DNA of 64,000 nucleotides from Candidatus Gastranaerophilales bacterium. Lineage in GTDB: Bacteria > Cyanobacteriota > Vampirovibrionia > Gastranaerophilales > Gastranaerophilaceae. The number at the start of each line of letters is the position of its first letter. Position 1 is the first letter of the stretch. A program made the position numbers and the translations under genes. This document shows, piece after piece, positions 52,126 through 60,316 of this stretch. The notes beneath the pieces were generated by a model. That model was not told where the DNA came from. It was given only the letters and a program-made list of their open reading frames with translations, and did no database searches. Location: positions 405,354 to 469,353 of the forward strand of contig CALVEL010000001.1 in NCBI GenBank assembly GCA_944326565.1, in the 5' to 3' direction.

Positions 52126-53169
52126 TTAAACAATTTTATATTTATATTCAGGATTGTCTTTTAGTTTTTTTTCAATTTCTTCGAATGTCAAAAGTCCTTG
52201 AGTTGCACCGAATGCTGAGACAACACCTGCGGAATTTACAGAAGCATACATAAGTGATTTACCGATATCACGATTGGTCTTTCCAAGTGCTGCACAGAAA
52301 GTTGAAGCAAATGCATCCCCTGCGCCTAATGTTGAGACAACAGGACCGTCAAATACCGGACATAAATAGAAATCTTTCCCATCATATGCATATGCGCCAT
52401 ACTTTCCATCCGTAATTACAATTATTTGGTAATCTCTTACTTTAAGTTTTTTAAGCATTTCTTTTACATCCGGATGAATAGGCTCATCAGAGAATTTTTC
52501 ATCTCTTGTATCCGGTCTTACTTGAATTTGAGTAGCAAGAGCAGCTTCTTCCTTATTCATAACGACAATCGTTGCATTGGCAAGAATTTTTTTCAGATAA
52601 TTGAATCCCTTTTTAATACTTGAAGATCCTGCATTAAAACATACAAATACGTTGTTTTCATTAGCAAAAGTTGCGATATCATCCAAAACTTTTGTGCTGT
52701 CACCATTCATAGGAGCAATATATAAAAGTTTTGAATTTTTTATAGCATCAAAGTTAATATCGGATTTTTTAATTTCAGCATTAGCTCCTCGATGTGCAAG
52801 TACAGTTCTATCACCTTGAAAACTTACAAGAATAATTGAAAAACCTGTACTTAATTTAGGGTCTTGTACAATGTTAGAAAGATCAACTTTTTTATTTTTA
52901 AATGATTCAAGTACTCCATCAGAATAAATATCATCCCCGATTTTAAAGATAGCGCTTGTCTTAAATCCTAAATTAGCAAAATTCACAGCGGTATTAACTC
53001 CACCTCCGCCTACTTGTGATGTGAAATCAGAAATTTCAACTTTTGCCCCGTATGGATAGCTCATAAATTCTGATTTTTTATTTTTAGTGTAGACAGATAC
53101 GATATTTGCGTCATCACTTTCTACAAATACATCCATTGTTGCACTTCCGATAGTTATTACATCGCACAT
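52126..53169 (-). CDS. PfkB-family sugar or nucleoside kinase
   Basis: A 347-residue ribokinase-like enzyme. It starts MCDVITIGSATMDVFVES, followed by the PfkB signature 1 region SQVGGGGVNTAVNFANLG and signature 2 STLGAGDAFASTFCAAL, which holds the catalytic Asp of GAGD. The substrate could be ribose, adenosine, fructose or another sugar; the sequence does not decide. GGAGG precedes the ATG at 53169; a longer start 5 codons upstream would include that site. It is 83 bases upstream of the nfnA-like gene and may be read separately. Confidence 0.9.
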   Translation of the reverse strand: MCDVITIGSATMDVFVESDDANIVSVYTKNKKSEFMSYPYGAKVEISDFTSQVGGGGVNTAVNFANLGFKTSAIFKIGDDIYSDGVLESFKNKKVDLSNIVQDPKLSTGFSIILVSFQGDRTVLAHRGANAEIKKSDINFDAIKNSKLLYIAPMNGDSTKVLDDIATFANENNVFVCFNAGSSSIKKGFNYLKKILANATIVVMNKEEAALATQIQVRPDTRDEKFSDEPIHPDVKEMLKKLKVRDYQIIVITDGKYGAYAYDGKDFYLCPVFDGPVVSTLGAGDAFASTFCAALGKTNRDIGKSLMYASVNSAGVVSAFGATQGLLTFEEIEKKLKDNPEYKYKIV

Positions 53170-53252
53170 TTTAATATCCTCCAATTGACTTTATTTTATC
53201 ATAAAAATTGTAAATAAATATTAATAAACGCTATTTTTAATTATAAAAAAGT

Positions 53253-53313
53253 CAATTTTTGTAAAGAAAAATTTTTATAAATTATATAAGAGGAAAAATT
53301 AAGGGGAATTTTT
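53253..53313 (+). promoter_or_regulatory. Shared upstream element, copy 3
   Basis: CAATTTTTGTAAAGAAAAA, TTTTTATAAATTATATAAG, AGGAAAAATTAAGGGGAATT, directly before the ATG at 53314. It aligns to 7209-7270 and 28916-28974 with matching G positions. Confidence 0.45.
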
Positions 53314-54861
53314 ATGTCAGATACTTTAAAAGTACAAGGTATCAGCATTACATTTAAAGAACAGCCAAGTCCAGTTAAACAATCAGAAAAATCTGTATCA
53401 AATCCTAATTCAATTCATACAGTTCAAAATCCAATAGAAATACCAAAAGCTGTGGACAAACGTTATGAATTGTCTTGGTATGAAATAGGAGAAACAGCAA
53501 AGAACAGTGCAATAAATTTTGTAAAAGGCATGTTTTGTGATGAAAATGGTTTCAGTTTAAAAAGAACAGCCTTAACAGTAGGTACAATTGCCGGATTAAC
53601 TTTAGCAGCGCCGATAGCTGCTACATTAGGTGCAAGTGCAGCAGTTGTCGGAGTAGTCGCAGGAACAGCAAAATTAGCAGGTATAGGACTTGCAGGGTAT
53701 ATGGCCTATAACGGTGGTAAGAATATAATTGAAGGTACTCAAAAATATTATGAGGCTACAACCGAACAAGAAGCAAAAGCAAATATGACACAAGCAATGG
53801 ATGGTGCCGTAGAATTTGCAACAGCGCTTCCGGCATTTTTATTTATCAAAGGCGGAGCAAATAAAGGTAAGAAAATAGCTTCTAAAAAAGCCGAAACAAA
53901 ACCTACAGAATCAAAGCCAGTAAATGAACCTAAAGTTGAAACAACAAAAACAGAAACTCCTAAGGTTTCAGATCCAAAGTCAGTAGAGCAACCTCCAGTT
54001 ACAGAGACAGTACAAGTATTTAAAGAACTATCGATTTATAAAGAAAGTGATTTTAATGTGTCTATAACAAATAATGGACACAGACAGGCGCTAGGAAATA
54101 ACAAGGTGGTGCCTGATCTAAGAACACATCTAAATGGTGCAAAAGATGGTTATGCTGTTGTGTATATGCCGGATAAGAATGTAACAGCAGTTGTTATTGA
54201 AATTGCAGGTCGTGGTGGTGATAACTGGACATTGATGATTAATGGTAAAGTTCCAGAAGTGAAAATTGCCGAATTTGTTGAATATTGTAATAAAAATAGT
54301 ATTACTAAAATTGACAGACAACTTTATATGGACTTCTTTAACGGTAAATTATCTAATACAAAACCAGTTGAAGTTCCAAATTCTGAGGTAACTAAAACTG
54401 AACCACAAAAAGTCGAGCAAAAAACAACTGAACAAAAGTCGGAAACTGCAAAGACTGAATCTCAACCTGCTGTTGATTACAACAAATCTGTCAGAAGTGA
54501 ATTAAAGAAAAAATCTGACGGTTCGACAATAGAAGTCTTCTACAATACAGAAGGTGATATGGTAAAATCAATAACACGGGATAATACAGGCAAAATAGAG
54601 TATACATCTATTTATGAGTACAACGCGTCTGGTGAAAATGTGAAATATATTTGGCAAAGTTCAACTGGTTCAATTTGTGAAACTTTCTATAATAAAGGAA
54701 CTGCAATTAAGAAAGTATGGAAATGGGATGATGGACAAGTTGATGAATTCTATCCAAAGGGTAACGATGTTTATGAAGGTGTTAGAACCTATCCTGATGG
54801 CAAAAAGGTAAAAATACGAGAGGAAAATAATAGCATACAAGAGCTAGGACCTCTAGAATAG
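53314..54861 (+). CDS. Unknown protein with hydrophobic centre and Lys/Glu/Thr-rich linkers
   Basis: A 515-residue protein I do not recognise. It begins MSDTLKVQGISITFKEQPSP, with the F-x-x tag pattern (ITFK). Residues about 90-130 are strongly hydrophobic and Ala/Gly-rich (TVGTIAGLTLAAPIAATLGA, AGTAKLAGIGLAGYMAY), suggesting membrane insertion or a pore-like hairpin. Two Pro/Thr/Glu/Lys linkers flank a folded middle domain (residues 230-350). The C-terminal 140 residues have repeated Tyr/Asp/Gly turns (YNTEGD, YNASGE, YPDGKK) like YD or MORN repeats. A shared upstream element precedes it; a terminator follows. Confidence 0.65.
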   Translation: MSDTLKVQGISITFKEQPSPVKQSEKSVSNPNSIHTVQNPIEIPKAVDKRYELSWYEIGETAKNSAINFVKGMFCDENGFSLKRTALTVGTIAGLTLAAPIAATLGASAAVVGVVAGTAKLAGIGLAGYMAYNGGKNIIEGTQKYYEATTEQEAKANMTQAMDGAVEFATALPAFLFIKGGANKGKKIASKKAETKPTESKPVNEPKVETTKTETPKVSDPKSVEQPPVTETVQVFKELSIYKESDFNVSITNNGHRQALGNNKVVPDLRTHLNGAKDGYAVVYMPDKNVTAVVIEIAGRGGDNWTLMINGKVPEVKIAEFVEYCNKNSITKIDRQLYMDFFNGKLSNTKPVEVPNSEVTKTEPQKVEQKTTEQKSETAKTESQPAVDYNKSVRSELKKKSDGSTIEVFYNTEGDMVKSITRDNTGKIEYTSIYEYNASGENVKYIWQSSTGSICETFYNKGTAIKKVWKWDDGQVDEFYPKGNDVYEGVRTYPDGKKVKIREENNSIQELGPLE

Positions 54862-54868
54862 AAAAATA

Positions 54869-54902
54869 AAAAAGGAGTCTGTAGATTTGCAGGCTCCTTT
54901 TT
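54869..54902. terminator. Terminator between convergent genes
   Basis: GGAGTCTG (54874-54881) pairs with CAGGCTCC (54890-54897), one G-T pair, 8-base loop, flanked by A and T runs on both sides. It can serve the plus-strand gene ending at 54861 and pnp on the minus strand. Confidence 0.9.
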
Positions 54903-54920
54903 AGATTTATGTTTAATTAA

Positions 54921-57071
54921 CTATTGATTTAAAAGCTGAGCTTTTTCTTCTTCTGTTACACCTTTGATTGTAAGGTTTACTCTGCCTTTTTCATCAATTT
55001 TGATAATCTTAACGATTACTTCGTCTCCGATTTTGACGTGAGGTTCGATTGTCTCAATTCTTTCTTGGCAGATTTGAGAGATGTGTACCATTCCGTCTTT
55101 TCCGCCGCAAAGCTCTACGAATGCTCCGATTGGGATTATTCTTACAACTTTACCTTTCATAATCATTCCGACTTCAGGTTTGAAGGTTAATTCTTTTATC
55201 ATTCTTTTTGCGATTTCAGCGCCTTCTTGATCGTTTGATGTGATTGTCACAACACCTGAATCTTGGATATCAATTTCAGCACCTGATGCGTCAATAATCG
55301 CTCTGATTTGTTTTCCGCCAGGTCCGATTACTGTTCCGATATCTTCTGTCGGAATTGTCATTGTGGTGATGCTCGGTGCAAACGGTGAAAGATGATCAGC
55401 AGGTTGGGTAATTACCTTTCTCATTTCACCTAAGATATGCAATCTGCCTTCTTTTGCTTGAGCTAAGGCTCTTCTTAGTGTATCATTTGCAATACCTTTT
55501 GCTTTCATATCCATTTGTAATGCTGTGATACCATCATCGTTACCGGTTACTTTGAAGTCCATATCGCCTAAAAAGTCTTCGATACCTTGGATATCTGTCA
55601 ACACAACAGGTTCTTTGCCTTCTTCGGTAATCATACCCATTGCAACTCCACCTATCATACATTTTACAGGTACACCTGCATTCATTAATGCCATTGATGA
55701 GCCGCAAGTAGATGCCATTGAAGTAGAGCCGTTGGATTCTAATACGTCAGAAGTAACTCTGATTGTGTATCCGAATTCTTCTTGGGAAGGAAGGGCAGGA
55801 ACATTTGCTCTTTCTGCTAAATTACCGTGTCCAACTTCTCTTCTTCCCGGTCCTCTTAGTGCTTTTACTTCACCTACTGAAAATCCAGGGAAGATGTATT
55901 TGTGCATGTATGTTTTTTCAGTTTGAGGATCTACACCATCTAATTCTTGTTTCATAGCAGGTCCTGCAAGGGTTGCAACTGAAAGCACTTGAGTTTGACC
56001 TCTTGTAAATACAGCTGATCCATGTGCTCTTGGAATTACTCCTACTTCGCACCAAATCGGTCTTACATCATGAGGCTTTCTACCGTCTGCTCTTACGCCT
56101 TCATCCAAAATCATTGTACGCATAATTTTCTTTTCTGCGTTTTTGAATTCTTCTGCTACAAAGTCAATTCCTGTTTCTTCAATGATTTTCTTGATGTAAT
56201 CATCTTCAGGTAAAGCATCAATTTTTTCTTTCACAAGAGTTTTTGCTTCTTCAAGTTTGTTTTGTCTGTATTCTCTGTCAAAGTTATGGTATGCATCAAA
56301 AATCATATCATGAGCAGTTTCATCAATAATTTTCTTGATTTCTGTTGTATCATAAGGGTTTACGAATTCTTCTTTTACAACACCGCAAGCTTTTGCAAAC
56401 TCAACTTGTGCTTCACATTGTTTTCTGATTTCTACTTGTGCAAATTCAACAGCATTCATAATATCATCTTCTGTTACGAATTTGCATCCAGCTTCTACCA
56501 TAATTACACTGTCGTGAGTACCAGCTACAACAATATCAAGATCAGATTTGTCAGCTTGTTGGTGTGTTGGGTTTGCAATCATATTGCCGTTTTCATCTCT
56601 TGATACTCTGACGGCGCCTATCGGACCTTCAAACGGTGCGCCAGAAAGCATTAATGCACAAGATGCACCAAACATTGCAAGAGTATCTGGCTGGTTTTGC
56701 TGATCGTAGCTAAATAATTGCGCTACGATTTGAATATCATTTCTATATCCTTTCGGGAACAGCGGTCTTATTGGTCTGTCTATCAAACGTGATATAAGAA
56801 TCGCTTTATCACTTGCTTTCCCTTCTGAACGGTTGTACCCGCCAGGAATACGTCCTATAGCAGACATTCTTTCTTCATAATCAATTAATAACGGGAAGAA
56901 ATCTATTCCGACACGAGGTTCTTTTGATACAACGCAATGTACAAATAGCATTGTATCTCCGCATCTTACTGTGACTGAACCATTTGTGGATTGTGCATAC
57001 TTCCCGGTCTCGACTGTAACATTTTTACCGCCGATTTCAATTTCAAATTTTTTTGTTTCCGGTATTGTCAT
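54921..57071 (-). CDS. pnp: Polyribonucleotide nucleotidyltransferase
   Basis: A 716-residue PNPase, the phosphorolytic 3'-5' exoribonuclease of RNA turnover. It has two RNase PH domains (first: MSAIGRIPGGYNRSEGKASD; second: GVIPRAHGSAVFTRGQTQVL), KH domain (VIGPGGKQIRAIIDASGAEI) and C-terminal S1 domain (GAFVELCGGKDGMVHISQI). I start at MTIPETKK, where AAAGGAAAA precedes the ATG; the frame is open 24 codons upstream without a site. With RNase E/G in the same window, the core decay machinery is represented. Confidence 0.97.
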   Translation of the reverse strand: MTIPETKKFEIEIGGKNVTVETGKYAQSTNGSVTVRCGDTMLFVHCVVSKEPRVGIDFFPLLIDYEERMSAIGRIPGGYNRSEGKASDKAILISRLIDRPIRPLFPKGYRNDIQIVAQLFSYDQQNQPDTLAMFGASCALMLSGAPFEGPIGAVRVSRDENGNMIANPTHQQADKSDLDIVVAGTHDSVIMVEAGCKFVTEDDIMNAVEFAQVEIRKQCEAQVEFAKACGVVKEEFVNPYDTTEIKKIIDETAHDMIFDAYHNFDREYRQNKLEEAKTLVKEKIDALPEDDYIKKIIEETGIDFVAEEFKNAEKKIMRTMILDEGVRADGRKPHDVRPIWCEVGVIPRAHGSAVFTRGQTQVLSVATLAGPAMKQELDGVDPQTEKTYMHKYIFPGFSVGEVKALRGPGRREVGHGNLAERANVPALPSQEEFGYTIRVTSDVLESNGSTSMASTCGSSMALMNAGVPVKCMIGGVAMGMITEEGKEPVVLTDIQGIEDFLGDMDFKVTGNDDGITALQMDMKAKGIANDTLRRALAQAKEGRLHILGEMRKVITQPADHLSPFAPSITTMTIPTEDIGTVIGPGGKQIRAIIDASGAEIDIQDSGVVTITSNDQEGAEIAKRMIKELTFKPEVGMIMKGKVVRIIPIGAFVELCGGKDGMVHISQICQERIETIEPHVKIGDEVIVKIIKIDEKGRVNLTIKGVTEEEKAQLLNQ

Positions 57072-57206
57072 AATTTTCCTTTCTTGCCGGTATAAACCGT
57101 TTTTACTTCCGCTTTGCCGGCTTTTTGCGGGACTTAGAAACATTACCCGCTTCGTTTGTTATACACTTCTTTTGTTCATTCAAATTATACCGCAAACAAG
57201 AAAAAT

Positions 57207-57929
57207 TTACCAAGGGTAATCATCTTTTATTTCCCAATTGTCAATCATAATTAGTCCTGCACAGTAAAATCCATTCTGTTGTTTATTGCAGCCTCTTTCA
57301 TTTCCTCCATTTTTAAACCAATCTCTGTCATACCCACTTGAGCCTTGTATAGCAGAAGTATATCCAACTCCTGCAGGTGCAAAGCCTACATCTGATTGTA
57401 TTGTAAATGCAAAAACATCTTTGCCGTATTGATTTGGCTTTTTAAAACCGTTAATATCAACAATAAGATTAATTGCAGGAACCTGCTTGTTGTTTTCGTC
57501 AATTCCATATACAAAATCTGCTGCTAAAATCATTGTTCCGTCTATTAAAACTAATTTAGGATTATTATTTTTAACTTCTCCATATGAATCACAATTCATT
57601 CCATTCAGACATGTGTAATGTATGTTTTCAGGAAAATCTTCAGGCATATATTTTTTTATAATTTTTAAATATGGAGTAATGTAGGTGTCTGCAAAAATTT
57701 CCGTGTGATCATTTCCACCTATTTCTAGATCCCAATATTTAATCTCCCCATTTTTCAATTCGGAGAGTTTTATTGCTTGCTGCATAATTGAATAGAACTT
57801 TTTTAGTTGTGTTGCTGTTTGTTTTTTTTGATACTTGCCAATTAAGCTTGGAAAAGTCATTGCTACAACTATTCCGATAATTCCCAGCGTAATCAACACT
57901 TCTGCCATTGTGAATGCTTTTATGTTCAT
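57207..57929 (-). CDS. Type IV pilin-like pseudopilin (pair 5)
   Basis: A 240-residue prepilin with leader MNIKA and mature start FTMAEVLITLGIIGIVVAMT. As in pair 3, Ala occupies the cleavage-preceding position. The conserved VDINGFKKPNQYGKDVFAF motif lies near residue 165, followed by Cys-containing C-terminus (ERGCNKQQNGFYCAG). GAGGAG precedes the start. The divergent XRE gene begins 102 bases away. The mature domain differs from the other four, so each pair carries its own pilin type. Confidence 0.85.
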   Translation of the reverse strand: MNIKAFTMAEVLITLGIIGIVVAMTFPSLIGKYQKKQTATQLKKFYSIMQQAIKLSELKNGEIKYWDLEIGGNDHTEIFADTYITPYLKIIKKYMPEDFPENIHYTCLNGMNCDSYGEVKNNNPKLVLIDGTMILAADFVYGIDENNKQVPAINLIVDINGFKKPNQYGKDVFAFTIQSDVGFAPAGVGYTSAIQGSSGYDRDWFKNGGNERGCNKQQNGFYCAGLIMIDNWEIKDDYPW

Positions 57930-58031
57930 TATTCTATTCTCCTCTCATATATGGGATGAAACAAAAATAAGTATAACGCTATAATCCCAAATATGGAACA
58001 ATATTTTAAGCAAAGGACATAAATCTTTACA

Positions 58032-58307
58032 ATGGATGCAAAAGGAAAAGAATATTGCAAAATGTTCGGTATAGCATTAAGAACTCTTAGGGTTGAGCGC
58101 ACAAAAAAGAGTCTGTGCATGTTTGCTTATGAAAATGATGTTCCAAGGTCAACTCTTTCTCGTATTGAAATGGGTACAAATGAGGCGCAGTTGGTTACTC
58201 TAAAAAAAATAGCCGAAGGGTTTGGTTGGTCCCTATCTGAATTGTTTTATAACATCGAAAAAAGAATGCCTGCTGATTTTAAGATTTTTGATGATGAGCA
58301 TTATTGA
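58032..58307 (+). CDS. XRE-family regulator (pair 5)
   Basis: A 91-residue protein with an XRE helix-turn-helix (FGIALRTLRVERTKKSLCMF, ENDVPRSTLSRIEMGTNEAQ). Its recognition helix differs from those of pairs 1-4, in keeping with separate target sites. Shine-Dalgarno is poor (AAAGGA at 58012-58017, distant). The 3' end overlaps the convergent metalloprotease gene by 7 bases. Confidence 0.82.
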   Translation: MDAKGKEYCKMFGIALRTLRVERTKKSLCMFAYENDVPRSTLSRIEMGTNEAQLVTLKKIAEGFGWSLSELFYNIEKRMPADFKIFDDEHY

Positions 58308-58825
58308 TTGTAAATTGCTTTCAATGTTTTTATATCTGATTTTGTAATATTTAGACATTTATCTGTTGTCGGGTTCATTATTGCATAAGGTTCATTTGTA
58401 TGTTCAAGTCCTAGAGCATGACCTATTTCATGACGCATAATTTTTGTTAAATCAAGATTTGACAGTTTAATTGTTTGTCTATCTGAATATTTTGCTATTT
58501 CTATTTTGGCAAAAATAAAGTACCCTTGATTGTCTACATATGGATATGTAAGCCCTACTGCGTGTTCTGCTTTGTCTGATACTTTATCTACAAATTTTAC
58601 AAGGATATCAGCTTTTGCAGGATCATTTATATATTCAAATTCTACGGTTTTATTCGATGCTGATTCCCAATCTCCGAATGCTCGTTTCATAAGATAAGCA
58701 TTGCGATTTTCTTCAATATATACATTTATTGGCATTTTTTTCCAGACGCCTATTTTTTCAACTGCAAGTGCAGGATTGATAAATGTAAGTAAGATTAATA
58801 TTGTAAGCATAAGATTTTTCATCAT
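58301..58825 (-). CDS. Secreted matrixin-like zinc metalloprotease, copy 3 of 3
   Basis: A 174-residue protein with a signal peptide (ILILLTFINPALA) and one small metzincin domain. The zinc motif HEIGHALGLEH spans residues 132-142, and the Met-turn (YAIMNP) follows at 150. There is no propeptide or hemopexin domain, so it is at the small end of family M10. The cluster order is 59879, 59364, 58825 on the minus strand. AAGGAGAAT precedes the ATG. Substrates unknown. Confidence 0.85.
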   Translation of the reverse strand: MMKNLMLTILILLTFINPALAVEKIGVWKKMPINVYIEENRNAYLMKRAFGDWESASNKTVEFEYINDPAKADILVKFVDKVSDKAEHAVGLTYPYVDNQGYFIFAKIEIAKYSDRQTIKLSNLDLTKIMRHEIGHALGLEHTNEPYAIMNPTTDKCLNITKSDIKTLKAIYNQ

Positions 58826-58833
58826 ATTCTCCT

Positions 58834-59364
58834 TTAGTATAATTCCAGTAAATTTTCAATATCTTTGTCGCTAATGCTCTGACCGGGCAATATATATGGA
58901 TACATTATGCTTGTTTTAATTTTAGAGTGTCCAAGACCTAGAGAATGGCCTATTTCATGTCGTATAACTATATTAAGTTCAGGTTTTGAATAGACTCTTC
59001 CGCTAGAAGAATGTAATCCTATATCTATGTTTGATTTATATATATTGTTTACTCCCATTTGGGCTTTTGTAAGTCCTGCTGTATTGTCTGTAAATTTCGG
59101 TACAAGTTTTACGGTTATATTAGCATATCCAGCGTGAGGTTTGGTTACGAATTTGAAACGGATTTCTTTGTTAGTTTTTGTTTCCCAGTCCGCAAAACCC
59201 TCTTTTATCATTTCTGTATAATCCCCTGTGTTATCGAGATATACTCTTATAGGCATTCTGCTCCAGCCTCTTTCTATTTTTGACCAAGCATCATCTCCTG
59301 ATTGGGCTGGGAGTGAGAAAATTATTATTAGCAATATAGAAATTATTATTGTTTTTAGTTTCAT
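58834..59364 (-). CDS. Secreted matrixin-like zinc metalloprotease, copy 2 of 3
   Basis: A 176-residue protein with signal peptide (IIISILLIIIFSLPAQS), the zinc motif HEIGHSLGLGH at residues 136-146 and a Met-turn (IMYPY). It shares only the catalytic helix and general layout with the other two (RMPIRVYLDNTGD at the start of the mature domain matches KMPINVYIEEN in copy 3). Overlaps the preceding copy by 4 bases (ATGA) and lies 8 bases before copy 3. Confidence 0.85.
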   Translation of the reverse strand: MKLKTIIISILLIIIFSLPAQSGDDAWSKIERGWSRMPIRVYLDNTGDYTEMIKEGFADWETKTNKEIRFKFVTKPHAGYANITVKLVPKFTDNTAGLTKAQMGVNNIYKSNIDIGLHSSSGRVYSKPELNIVIRHEIGHSLGLGHSKIKTSIMYPYILPGQSISDKDIENLLELY

Positions 59365-59879
59365 TTATATATCCTGTAAATTTCATTTATAGAGTCTTGT
59401 GTAATTGTATAACCGGCTTTCACTGTGGTTTGCATAACACTTTTGGGTGTTGTTGTATGACCTATGAGTCCTATCGCATGTCCTATCTCATGCTGCATAA
59501 GTCCATATAACAATTCAGAGGAGGCTCTGTTTCCTTCTTTTGTTAAAAGCCCCATTTCTATATGAGCTTTTGTAAAATTATTCCCGATATAAGAAAAACT
59601 TGTCAGTGAAGATTTTTTATCAGCTGAATAACTTACTGTAATTTGTGCATTAGGACATGAGTTAGCTGTTAAAAAATTGAAAGTCACTCTGTCTTTTATT
59701 GCTGTTTGCCAAGATTTGAATGCTTTTTTCATCAAATCAGAATTTTGATTTGGCGGTAGGCATACCAAAAGTGGTTTTTGAGTCCATTTTAAATCAGCTG
59801 CGGTTGTCGGCTGTAATATACTCATAGAAATTAATATAGCTATAAGTAATCTAAAAAATAATTCTCTTAATTTTGTCAT
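59361..59879 (-). CDS. Secreted matrixin-like protein with shifted zinc motif, copy 1 of 3
   Basis: A 172-residue exported protein. AAAGGTG precedes the ATG at 59879, so I reject an ATG 6 codons upstream. The zinc motif reads HEIGHAIGLIGH (130-141); the third His is one residue later than in the canonical HExxHxxGxxH, although Gly8 is in place. The Met-turn region SVMQT follows. The extra residue could break the zinc site or be accommodated by a bulge. The mature domain also has a Cys pair. First of three co-transcribed genes. Confidence 0.78.
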   Translation of the reverse strand: MTKLRELFFRLLIAILISMSILQPTTAADLKWTQKPLLVCLPPNQNSDLMKKAFKSWQTAIKDRVTFNFLTANSCPNAQITVSYSADKKSSLTSFSYIGNNFTKAHIEMGLLTKEGNRASSELLYGLMQHEIGHAIGLIGHTTTPKSVMQTTVKAGYTITQDSINEIYRIYK

Positions 59880-59914
59880 ATCACCTTTTACATTCACACT
59901 AAACCTATTGATAT

Positions 59915-60211
59915 CTAAAAATGCATATCAAAGCTCGGAGGCATTCCGTTCATTTTTTCATCTTCCATACGCATAGCTGAGCCTATAGTAAAACTTTCAG
60001 CAAATACTTTGTTAATCTGATAGGTTATATCACCATTAAATACCGGTTCTCCTTCTTCTAAAAATTTAAATAAAGGTTCTACTGGAGACTTGGCAATATT
60101 ACCAAGGGTACTTCCCATCTGTTGAAGCGTCTTATCACCGATTTCAGGAACTTTAATATTCATCCCAAAGGGTTTGTAAGGTCTATTAAATGAAAATTGT
60201 GTATCCGTCAT
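59915..60211 (-). CDS. Unknown 98-residue protein
   Basis: A small soluble protein without signal peptide or known domain; start FSFNRPYKPFGMNIKVPEIG, then a helix (QQMGSTLGNIA) and a Met-rich end. It is 35 bases upstream of the first metalloprotease gene and may be the first gene of that unit. TAGGGTAT lies before the start as a weak ribosome-binding site. Confidence 0.55.
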   Translation of the reverse strand: MTDTQFSFNRPYKPFGMNIKVPEIGDKTLQQMGSTLGNIAKSPVEPLFKFLEEGEPVFNGDITYQINKVFAESFTIGSAMRMEDEKMNGMPPSFDMHF

Positions 60212-60316
60212 TTTTCTATACCCTAATGTTTTACTATTACATTTAGGGTATCGGCATAAGTATTTTAAAAATTTAGTATTCGTTTAATATTTTTTACAAT
60301 TGTTAATAAAAATATT

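Noticed and set aside
55525..57219. Several plus-strand open frames inside pnp
   Set aside because: They are antisense frames of a highly conserved gene; none has a ribosome-binding site or recognisable domain.
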